Notes under the pieces: model-generated
Told to the model about the DNA's origin: nothing
Seen by the model: the letters and a program-made list of their open reading frames with translations, nothing else
The model's database searches: none
Translations under genes and position numbers: made by a program
Shown here: piece after piece, positions 41,987-49,038 of the stretch
Numbering within the stretch: the first letter of the stretch is position 1
How the letters are laid out: each line of letters starts with the position of its first letter
Assembly (NCBI GenBank): GCA_049302185.1
Contig: JBAQLV010000007.1
Coordinates: 1 to 64,000, forward strand
DNA: 64,000 nucleotides
DNA from: UBA1546 sp049302185
GTDB lineage: Bacteria; Nitrospirota; Thermodesulfovibrionia; Thermodesulfovibrionales; UBA1546
Direction: 5' to 3'

Positions 41987-42815
41987 AATGAGATTTTTAC
42001 TTAAAAAGGCATTTACTCCGATAACTATAATGGTAATACCTCACAGCAACAGAAAACCGTTCAATCTCAAGATACCTTCTGTCGGCATATTCATTTCAAT
42101 ACTTCTCTGGCTAATTGGAACTGGTTATGTCTTCTCAATAGCTATTGATACGCTTGAATATTACAAGATGCAGGAAAAGGTTCAGTATTATTCCGGCCAG
42201 TTTATGGAAATGAAAACAACAATGTCAGCGCTTAAAAAAGCGGAGGCTGAGTTCAGGAAACTCTTTTCTCTGAAATCCAAAGAGAAGGTTCTTGAGAATA
42301 TGGACACATCAGACAGCGGCGCAATTGACATGGAAGCTCTGAAACAGCAGATTAAAAAGACGGTTGAAGACGTTGGTGATATAAAGGATTATCTGAGCCA
42401 GCAAAGAGACCTTTACATGGCAACACCCAAAGGCTGGCCTCTCACAGGGAATGTAACCTCGTACTATGGGAAAAGAAAACATCCTAAAACAGGTGAAGAA
42501 GATTTTCACAACGGAATAGATGTAAGCGCCTCTCCGGGCAATCCTGTTACAGTCACTGCTGACGGCATAGTGAGTTTTTCCGGATGGAACGGCGGCAGCG
42601 GCAATCTTGTAGTTGTTGAGCACGGCTTCGGATATTCAACGTTTTATGCCCATAACAAGATGACTGCGGTTAAGGTAGGCCAGCGTGTAAAGAAGGGAGA
42701 TGTCGTATCCTATGTCGGCTCGACAGGAAATACAACAGGGCCGCATCTTCATTACGAAGTATGGAAAAACGGCAGTCCTGTTAATCCTAAATCTTTTATA
42801 GAAGGGAGGAATTAG
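41979..42815 (+). CDS. M23-family (LytM) endopeptidase with membrane anchor and coiled coil
   Basis: A 278-residue cell-wall hydrolase. A membrane helix lies at about residues 33-53, a predicted coiled coil at about 60-145, and the peptidase domain from about 155. HNGIDVSA and HLHYEVW supply the zinc ligands (HxxxD, HxH), so it should be active, unlike degenerate EnvC/NlpD types. It directly precedes a bactofilin gene; such pairs commonly control cell shape by placing the hydrolase. Confidence 0.9.
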   Translation: MHRMRFLLKKAFTPITIMVIPHSNRKPFNLKIPSVGIFISILLWLIGTGYVFSIAIDTLEYYKMQEKVQYYSGQFMEMKTTMSALKKAEAEFRKLFSLKSKEKVLENMDTSDSGAIDMEALKQQIKKTVEDVGDIKDYLSQQRDLYMATPKGWPLTGNVTSYYGKRKHPKTGEEDFHNGIDVSASPGNPVTVTADGIVSFSGWNGGSGNLVVVEHGFGYSTFYAHNKMTAVKVGQRVKKGDVVSYVGSTGNTTGPHLHYEVWKNGSPVNPKSFIEGRN

Positions 42816-42818
42816 CAG

Positions 42819-43205
42819 ATGTTTTCAATGTTTTCAAAAAACACAGAAAAGCTTGAATCATTTATCGGCATCAACAGTAATTTTAAAGGCGACATAAAAA
42901 CACAGGGGACACTGCGCGTTGACGGCACAGTTGAAGGCAATATTGAAACTGACTGGCTCATACTCGGAGAAACCTCGCATCTTAAGGGCAATGCTGTCTC
43001 AAAAGGCATTATTGTCGGAGGCAGGGTTGACGGCAATCTAAACGCCAGAGAAATTATAGAGATTAAGACTAAAGGACAGGTTACAGGCGAGCTTACAACA
43101 AGCAAACTCAGCATTGCAGAAGGCGCAATGTTTGACGGCAGTTCTTCAATGATCAGGGAAGAATCAAACGTGATTGAACTGCAGGCAAAGGAAAAGGCGT
43201 CTTAG
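42819..43205 (+). CDS. Bactofilin
   Basis: A 128-residue polymer-forming cytoskeletal protein (DUF583). After a short N-terminal tail, FIGINSNFKGDIKTQGTLRVDGTVEGNI begins a right-handed beta helix of repeated hydrophobic-Gly turns, ending near residue 110. It forms filaments without nucleotides. It lies 3 bases from the M23 peptidase gene, the conserved pairing seen in BacM/LmdC-like cell-curvature systems. Confidence 0.9.
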   Translation: MFSMFSKNTEKLESFIGINSNFKGDIKTQGTLRVDGTVEGNIETDWLILGETSHLKGNAVSKGIIVGGRVDGNLNAREIIEIKTKGQVTGELTTSKLSIAEGAMFDGSSSMIREESNVIELQAKEKAS

Positions 43206-43226
43206 GGATTTCATTTTTCAGGGCTG

Positions 43227-44156
43227 TTATTCGGGATACCATCTTCTTACAACGAATTTATCTCCCTTGCCATCGCCCTTATAATCATTGGCAGGCTGCA
43301 TTATTTCGCTGACAGCCCTGACTGCGCTCAGTAGATTTTTGATATGCACCCCTTGTGAAATCGTACTTTCAATTACCTCTCTGCTGTTAAGGACTATTAC
43401 TACGTGCCTTTTATAAACAATAATATCAAGGGGCTTGAGCTTCTTTGCTATTTCATCAGGAGACAGTCCTTTTACATCAACAGAAATCCCGAAAGAAAAG
43501 AGGGAATCTGTATTGCGCGGTGTATAGCCTCCGGTTGCCTCGTAAAGGAGCCCTGAACAATCAACGCCTTTCAATGTCCACATCTTCAATGCGTCATTGG
43601 GCAATGTTCCTGACGGTTTATAAAACTCAAGCATCTCAGGAATTCCCTTTGAATAGTTGCCTCCCCACACATATATAGCGCCATCAGCAGCAATCAATTT
43701 TTTAATTATCGTATCTTTGTCAGGCAGTTTCCTCCGGCGTTCCTGCGGTTTTTCAAATCTCTTCTCCACAAAGCGGCTGTCTATATAGTAACCGCTCACT
43801 GCATGATACGGATAATCTTTTGTGGTTACTTTGAGTATTTCACGGCTGCCTTTCATGATTGTATCTTCTATAACAAACACTGTATGCGGCAGGGCAATAA
43901 ATTCAACCTCTTCTATCAGATTTTTTGAGGTGAGCTTTAATGTCCTTTTGTCACTGCCTCCGAATACAGAATTGAAATCAGGCGTGCTCAAAACAGGAGT
44001 AGGCAGAACAGCCACAGCATATTTTGTCTCTTTTGTCTTTACATTTTTTTGTACTGCCCCTTCTCTGTCACATGCTATTGCCAAGAAACTTACGATGACT
44101 AACCCAGAGAGGGCATAGTATTTGATAAGTTTCAGTCTGTAACCTCTTTCAGCCAC
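43227..44156 (-). CDS. NlpC/P60-family lipoprotein with SH3-like regions
   Basis: A 309-residue protein with a hydrophobic signal ending LAIACDRE, a plausible lipobox (Cys29). The central region is beta-rich, and the last 150 residues form an NlpC/P60-type peptidase: GVDCSGLLYEATGGY holds the nucleophilic Cys, and DIIVYKRHVVIVL the His. It should cleave peptidoglycan peptides. The ATG at 44156 overlaps cutA by 25 bases, so a later start is possible. Confidence 0.8.
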   Translation of the reverse strand: MAERGYRLKLIKYYALSGLVIVSFLAIACDREGAVQKNVKTKETKYAVAVLPTPVLSTPDFNSVFGGSDKRTLKLTSKNLIEEVEFIALPHTVFVIEDTIMKGSREILKVTTKDYPYHAVSGYYIDSRFVEKRFEKPQERRRKLPDKDTIIKKLIAADGAIYVWGGNYSKGIPEMLEFYKPSGTLPNDALKMWTLKGVDCSGLLYEATGGYTPRNTDSLFSFGISVDVKGLSPDEIAKKLKPLDIIVYKRHVVIVLNSREVIESTISQGVHIKNLLSAVRAVSEIMQPANDYKGDGKGDKFVVRRWYPE

Positions 44157-44446
44157 TTCAGATAATCCTCCGACCCTTCAACAATCGGCAGCGCAATAAT
44201 CTCAGGCACAGTATAACTGTGCATTTCCCTGACTTTCTGAGAAAGGCTGTGAAAAAGTTTCTTTTGAGTTTTAACAATCATGAGAACTTCTGATTCATCC
44301 TCTACCTTGCCCTGCCAGCTATATATTGACCTTAAATTCCTTACTATATTCACACAGGCGGCAAGCCTTCCTTCAACAAGCGCCCTTGCAATATTCGCTG
44401 CCTCATCCTCGCCTGATGCTGTGATAAAGACTGCTATGTTTTCCAT
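44132..44446 (-). CDS. cutA: Divalent cation tolerance protein CutA
   Basis: A 104-residue CutA1. AANIARALVEGRLAACVNIV, then SIYSWQGKVEDESEVLMIVKT and HSYTVPEIIALPI are canonical. It forms PII-like trimers; the role in metal tolerance is not fully resolved. Normal length, intact. Confidence 0.93.
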   Translation of the reverse strand: MENIAVFITASGEDEAANIARALVEGRLAACVNIVRNLRSIYSWQGKVEDESEVLMIVKTQKKLFHSLSQKVREMHSYTVPEIIALPIVEGSEDYLKWLKEVTD

Positions 44447-44479
44447 GAATTCCCCCCATAATAATACAGATGCTCTGCA

Positions 44480-45616
44480 TTATTTCAATGTAAAACTAAA
44501 TCTCCCATTCTTCATAAGTACTGCTCTTGTGCCGTCCTTGTGAATCAATATCACGGTGGGACTGAAGAATACAAAGTCCTGATGAAACGGCGTGCTGACA
44601 TTCCCTCCAAATGAACTGTTGTCACCGAGCGCAATATGAATCGTGCCGAGGATTTTTTCTGATTCAAGAATATTGTCAGGTCTTTTCGCCATATCATTGG
44701 TGCCTATGCCGAGTTCCGCTATATTTGCATTTTCCACGCGCTCTGACAGTTTTTCTCTCAGGTAACCGGCATATTCCTCATCCCCTGACACTTCTTCAAC
44801 AAATCCGTTTTTTACTGTTAATGCCACAGGTGATTTCAATTGCCTCGTTGGCGCAAACTCAAGGACAAGCCTTCCGTTTGCCGTGCCTTCCACCGGCGCA
44901 AGATATACCTCGCCTGCCGGAAGATTTCCAAATGCTCCCGGCGCTGTGAGAATCCCTGTGTCTGATTCTGCTTTTCTGCCCTTTTTTGAAAATGAAATAG
45001 AGGTGCCATTCGGTGTCTTTATCTCTACAGCCTCAGCCTTATTTACAATTCTCGCAATGTCCCTTGTCCTCCTGTCAATTGCCCTCCAGTTCACATTCAT
45101 TGCGCCCTCAAGCATAGCCGCATCAAACAAAGGCATGCTTGCATACCGTGTTTTGCATATCCTTGTCAGAAGGTCTCTGAACCTCGTATGGCTTGTAGAA
45201 TAATTTGACAGCGCAATCACAGCATTCACAGCATGTCTTTTATAACGGGCTATAATCTCTTCTGCCCTTCTCATATCCGAATCCTTAGCCTTTTTCTTTA
45301 TGAGGGGAGCTAACAGTTTTTGCGCCTTAAGTTCATTTAAAGCCTTTTCGCCGAATGCCATTGCCCATAGTTCCTTAGGAGGCTCTGCGCCGTGGCTGCC
45401 TGTGGCAGGATATTCATGATAAAGAATCTTTTTGCAAAAACCTTTTCCTGTCTCAGCGGTGAGAATAGCTATATCGCGAAGTCTTTCTCTTCTGCACCTG
45501 TCAGCGTCCTCAACAACCTCTCCCTTGAAAGTGATATCTGTGAATATAAGAACACTCTCTGTTTTTTTAACGCCGAGGTTAACGCTGAATATATTCCTTA
45601 GAATCTTTGTCATCAA
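44480..45616 (-). CDS. M29-type aminopeptidase family protein
   Basis: A 378-residue protein similar to thermophilic (AmpS/M29) metallo-aminopeptidases. GAFGNLPAGEVYLAPVEGTANG, then GIGTNDMAKRPDNILESEKILGTIHIALGDN and FHQDFVFFSPTV are the metal-binding segments, with Glu and His ligands visible. It should remove N-terminal residues of peptides in the cytosol. Overlaps a secretin remnant at its 5' end. Confidence 0.8.
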   Translation of the reverse strand: MMTKILRNIFSVNLGVKKTESVLIFTDITFKGEVVEDADRCRRERLRDIAILTAETGKGFCKKILYHEYPATGSHGAEPPKELWAMAFGEKALNELKAQKLLAPLIKKKAKDSDMRRAEEIIARYKRHAVNAVIALSNYSTSHTRFRDLLTRICKTRYASMPLFDAAMLEGAMNVNWRAIDRRTRDIARIVNKAEAVEIKTPNGTSISFSKKGRKAESDTGILTAPGAFGNLPAGEVYLAPVEGTANGRLVLEFAPTRQLKSPVALTVKNGFVEEVSGDEEYAGYLREKLSERVENANIAELGIGTNDMAKRPDNILESEKILGTIHIALGDNSSFGGNVSTPFHQDFVFFSPTVILIHKDGTRAVLMKNGRFSFTLK

Positions 45617-45779
45617 ATTTATTCTCTATTCTACGAGCCGTAGGCGAGCCATCGGCTGCTTTAATCTTTAATAATCCGCGGGGGGTTATGAATATGAGGA
45701 GTTCTGCCTTATCTTTTGTTTTAGTCTCTTTTTTGAACAGCCATTCTATCAGGGGAATCTTGGAGGTCAAGTATCGCAT
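45579..45779 (-). pseudogene. C-terminal stub of a PilQ/GspD-type secretin
   Basis: KIPLIEWLFKKETKTKDKAELLIFITPR is the characteristic C-terminal end of type IV pilus/type II secretins (about 90% of the gene is missing). After ITPRG the sequence reads into a repeat (AADGSPTARRIENKF) and continues to a chance stop. The upstream DNA does not continue the secretin. Together with the ExeA-like stub at 58531 it suggests loss of pilus or secretion genes. Confidence 0.75.
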
Positions 45780-45975
45780 TCTTCGCCAGAATACCTATAC
45801 CTATTGCTCCGCCAGCTCCAGCTCCAACCGCAGCAAAATCACCTATTTTCTTACATTTATCCTTCCACCTAAAGTTTTACTTTAAAAGTATAGCCATCAC
45901 CACTTAGAATGTCAAGGTATTCTAAGTTTAATGCCAGCCGAGACAAAACCACGGCAGATTGTATATAATGTGAAA

Positions 45976-46143
45976 ATGAAATGCAGAGAATACAAAAGCG
46001 ATTTAAGATTGCATACATACTGAAGAACAGTGTCTCTTAGCTGCATGGAATGCGGCAAAGAATACCCGCTAAAAGAGTATCTTGACGAGATAGACGAAGA
46101 AACATGGAACAGAATATCACTTCGCCCATGCAATAGAGCTTAG
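45976..46143 (+). CDS. Candidate selenoprotein: small CxxC protein with in-frame UGA
   Basis: ATG at 45976, then MKCREYKSDLRLHTY, TGA (46021-46023), RTVSLSCMECGKEYPLKEYL and EIDEETWNRISLRPCNRA to TAG at 46143: 55 residues if the TGA is read as Sec16. Both sides are family-like. I recall a 'dual CXXC motif small (seleno)protein' family with the same layout and a Cys where the TGA falls here. A hairpin at 46036-46060 fits a bacterial SECIS. TATAAT at 45964-45969 is 7 bases upstream, so the mRNA may be leaderless. One caution is that the first CxxC is CREY here. Alternatively it is a nonsense-mutated gene. Confidence 0.5.
46036..46060 (+). promoter_or_regulatory. Candidate bacterial SECIS hairpin
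   Basis: GCTGCAT (46040-46046) pairs with ATGCGGC (46050-46056) around the loop GGA; beyond an A-A mismatch, CTT/AAG adds three pairs. The loop begins 23 bases after the UGA at 46021. Known bacterial SECIS elements have an apical loop with a G in its first two bases, 16-37 bases after the UGA. Confidence 0.45.
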
Positions 46144-46176
46144 GATTTAATCTCGCTATTACAAAATAATACTAAA

Positions 46177-46252
46177 GGGCGGTTAGCTCAGCTGGGAGAG
46201 CGCCACGTTCGCAACGTGGAAGTCGGGGGTTCGAATCCCCTACCGTCCACCA
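46177..46252 (+). tRNA. tRNA-Ala (anticodon CGC)
   Basis: A complete 76-base cloverleaf with encoded CCA. The acceptor GGGCGGT/ACCGTCC has the G3-U70 wobble that identifies alanine tRNA. The anticodon stem CCACG/CGTGG encloses TTCGCAA, so the anticodon is CGC (codon GCG). The T arm contains GGTTCGAATCC. Confidence 0.97.
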
Positions 46253-46360
46253 TTTTTAATTGCGCCTATTGACCTCTCTCATCTTAAACTCTATAATGTC
46301 TTAACCCGAATAATGCATTTTGGGGGTTAAAATTATCAGACAGAATGAGAGGTGCTATTC

Positions 46361-46612
46361 ATGCAAAAAAAATTCTTTCTATTAGCAGTCCTGTCTATTC
46401 TTCTTGTCTTTAGTCCTGCCTTCTCCGCAGACAAAGACAGCTTCCAGATAAAGAAACAGCCCGAGATACAGCAGGTAAAACCAAAGAAGCCTGTTAAGAT
46501 AAAACTGAAGCGCTCTGCCGAAGGTAAATATTCGTGGGAACTTTCAGGAGATGATACTGATGAAGTTGTGCGGGCGGATAAGAGGCTGAGAAAATTGTTG
46601 AAGATAGAATGA
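46361..46612 (+). CDS. Small secreted protein, unknown function
   Basis: An 83-residue protein from ATG 46361, preceded by GAGAGGTG. It has a classic signal peptide (KKFFLLAVLSILLVFSPAFSA, cut after residue 21), then a Lys/Pro-rich linker and an acidic-to-basic tail (ELSGDDTDEVVRADKRLRK). It lies between tRNA-Ala and argG. I do not recognise a family. Confidence 0.6.
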   Translation: MQKKFFLLAVLSILLVFSPAFSADKDSFQIKKQPEIQQVKPKKPVKIKLKRSAEGKYSWELSGDDTDEVVRADKRLRKLLKIE

Positions 46613-46634
46613 AACACAGAATTATGTTATATTT

Positions 46635-46659
46635 ACCCCGTAGGAATTTCCAGCGGGGT
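46635..46659. repeat. Hairpin of the CCCCGT...ACGGGG family, upstream of argG
   Basis: ACCCCGTAGGAA and TTCCAGCGGGGT form a stem of about 11 pairs with one mismatch, ending 20 bases before the argG ATG. It is related in sequence and position to the hairpin before purM. Confidence 0.55.
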
Positions 46660-46678
46660 TCACATTCGTGGAGGTTTT

Positions 46679-47869
46679 ATGAAAATAGTTCTTGCATATT
46701 CCGGAGGGCTTGATACCTCTGTTGCCATAAAATGGCTTAAGGAGACATATAATGCAGAAGTAATTGCTTTCTGTGCAGACCTTGGTCAGGGAGAAGACCT
46801 TAATGCCGTAAGAAAAAAGGCATTGAGAACCGGCGCCTCAAAAGTATACATTGAAGACCTGAAAGAAGAATTCGTCAGAGATTATGTCTTCCCAATGTTA
46901 CGGGCAAATGCAGTTTATGAAGGGACATATCTGCTTGGCACATCAATAGCAAGGCCGTTAATCGCTAAAAAACAAATAGAAATCGCAAAAAAAGAAAAGG
47001 CAGATGCAGTGTCCCACGGCGCTACAGGAAAGGGCAATGATCAGGTGAGGTTTGAACTAACCTACTATGCGCTGAAACCGGACATAAAAGTAATAGCTCC
47101 GTGGCGTGAATGGCATTTTAATTCAAGGCAGTCATTAATCAAATATGCTTCAAAGCAAAACATTCCTGTTCCTGTGACAAAGGCTAAATTATACAGCACC
47201 GACAGAAATCTCTTTCATATAAGCTATGAGGGAGGAATTCTTGAAGATCCATGGGCAGAGCCTCCAAAGGATATGTTTAACATGATTGTCCCTCCTGAAA
47301 AGGCGCCGAATAAAGTTACGTATATTGAGATAAGTTATGAGAAAGGAAACCCGGTTGCTATAAACGGCAAAAAAATGTCTCCGTCAAAACTTCTTGAAAA
47401 ACTTAATTCAATAGCAGGAAAGAATGGAATAGGCAGGGCTGATATAGTTGAAAACAGATACGTCGGAATAAAATCACGCGGGGTTTATGAAACACCCGGC
47501 GGCACAGTCCTTCATATCGCACACAGGGCAATTGAATCAATAACGCTTGACAGGGAGGTTATGCATCTCAGGGATTCATTGACACCTAAGTATGCCGAGC
47601 TTGTATATTATGGATACTGGTTCTCCCCTGAGAGAAAAATGCTCCAGACAATGATAGATGAAGCTCAGGAAAATGTCACAGGCGCGGTGAGGCTTAAGCT
47701 TTACAAGGGAAACTGTCAGGTTGTCGGAAGGAAATCGCCGAAATCACTTTATCAGCCCGAACTTGCGACTTTTGAGGCAGAGAAGGTTTATAACCAGAGG
47801 GATGCCGAGGGATTTATAAAGTTGAATGCATTAAGACTGAAAATAAATTCAAAGTTAAAAATTTCCTGA
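46679..47869 (+). CDS. argG: Argininosuccinate synthase
   Basis: A 396-residue enzyme of arginine biosynthesis. LAYSGGLDTSVAIKWL is the ATP pyrophosphatase PP-loop, ADLGQGEDL and SHGATGKGNDQVRFE bind citrulline and aspartate, and APWREW is conserved. It joins citrulline and aspartate using ATP. GTGGAGGT precedes the ATG. argH is not next to it. Confidence 0.97.
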   Translation: MKIVLAYSGGLDTSVAIKWLKETYNAEVIAFCADLGQGEDLNAVRKKALRTGASKVYIEDLKEEFVRDYVFPMLRANAVYEGTYLLGTSIARPLIAKKQIEIAKKEKADAVSHGATGKGNDQVRFELTYYALKPDIKVIAPWREWHFNSRQSLIKYASKQNIPVPVTKAKLYSTDRNLFHISYEGGILEDPWAEPPKDMFNMIVPPEKAPNKVTYIEISYEKGNPVAINGKKMSPSKLLEKLNSIAGKNGIGRADIVENRYVGIKSRGVYETPGGTVLHIAHRAIESITLDREVMHLRDSLTPKYAELVYYGYWFSPERKMLQTMIDEAQENVTGAVRLKLYKGNCQVVGRKSPKSLYQPELATFEAEKVYNQRDAEGFIKLNALRLKINSKLKIS

Positions 47870-47916
47870 ATATAATTGAGATAACTTTTCACTTTTAACT
47901 TTATACTTATAAAATT

Positions 47917-49002
47917 ATGTCTGACCCTAAATTCTGGATTGCGTTGAGTGATGTGCCTGATATCGGGCCTGTGACAGCAAGAAAACTGTTTGCTATCTAC
48001 AAAAAACCCGAGGCAGTCTTTAAAGCGCCGTATAAAGAACTGGCCAACATCCGCGGCATAGGACCTGCAAAAGCAAAAAACATAAAAGGATATTCAGAAT
48101 GGGGAAAGATAGATGCTCAGCTTAAAAAACTTGACGCCACCGGCATAAAAATAGTTAGTTTCAGCAATAAGGATTATCCTGAAATGCTGAAGAATATAGA
48201 AGACGCTCCGATTGTACTTTACATCAAAGGGACAATCCAGAAAGAAGACAGATACGCTGTTGCAGTTGTCGGTTCAAGAAAATACAGCCCGTATGGAAAA
48301 CTTGCCGCTGAAAAATTATCCTCGGAGCTTTCCTCTATGGGATTTACCATTGTGAGCGGTATGGCAAGGGGGATTGATACGCTGGCACACACTGCCGCTA
48401 TTAATTCCGGCGGCAGAAGCATTGCTGTTCTGGGCTCAGGTATTGACGTGCCATATCCTCCTGAGAACAGAGGATTAATGGAAAAATTAGCAGCTTCAGG
48501 ATGTGTGATAAGTGAATTTCCGCCTGGCACACCGCCTGAAAGAGAAAATTTCCCGAAAAGGAACAGGATAATAAGCGGATTGTCCCTCGGTGTGCTTGTT
48601 GTGGAAGCAACTGCTGACAGCGGCTCATTGATAACAGCAAGCTGCGCACTGGAACAGGGGAAGGAGGTTTTTGCAGTGCCTGGCAATATTAATTCTGCAA
48701 ACTCAAAAGGCACGAATGAGCTGATTAAGAAAGGGGCAAAACTCGTGCAGAGCGCAGAGGATGTAATAGAAGAACTTGCGCCTGTCCTGAAGGGTTACAT
48801 ACGGACAAGGGAAAAGGCAAACATAGAGCTTTCAGTTGAGGAAAAGAGACTTTGTGATATAATGACAGCAGAACCTAAGCATGTTGATATGCTTTCAAGA
48901 GAAAGCAAGATGCCTGCGCAAAAGGTGCTTGGAATCCTTCTCAGCCTTGAATTAAAAGGGATTGTGAAGCAAGCAGAAGGAAAGAAATTTTTCCTTGCAT
49001 GA
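47917..49002 (+). CDS. dprA: DNA processing protein DprA/Smf
   Basis: A 361-residue protein: an N-terminal helix-hairpin-helix region (IGPVTARKLFAIY, IRGIGPAKAKNIK), then the Rossmann-like core with VVGSRKYSPYGKLAAEKLS, SGMARGIDTLAHTAA and PPGTPPERENFPKRNRIISGLS, and a C-terminal winged helix. It loads RecA on incoming DNA during transformation. It directly precedes topA, a common bacterial order. Confidence 0.95.
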   Translation: MSDPKFWIALSDVPDIGPVTARKLFAIYKKPEAVFKAPYKELANIRGIGPAKAKNIKGYSEWGKIDAQLKKLDATGIKIVSFSNKDYPEMLKNIEDAPIVLYIKGTIQKEDRYAVAVVGSRKYSPYGKLAAEKLSSELSSMGFTIVSGMARGIDTLAHTAAINSGGRSIAVLGSGIDVPYPPENRGLMEKLAASGCVISEFPPGTPPERENFPKRNRIISGLSLGVLVVEATADSGSLITASCALEQGKEVFAVPGNINSANSKGTNELIKKGAKLVQSAEDVIEELAPVLKGYIRTREKANIELSVEEKRLCDIMTAEPKHVDMLSRESKMPAQKVLGILLSLELKGIVKQAEGKKFFLA

Positions 49003-49038
49003 ACATTGTGAACAGAAAAGCTGGAGGTAATTGAATAA

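Noticed and set aside
45721..45880. Glycine-rich frame (GAGAGGAIGIG) on the minus strand next to the secretin stub
   Set aside because: No start codon; it overlaps the secretin-like frame and ends by chance. It may be another remnant but cannot be supported.
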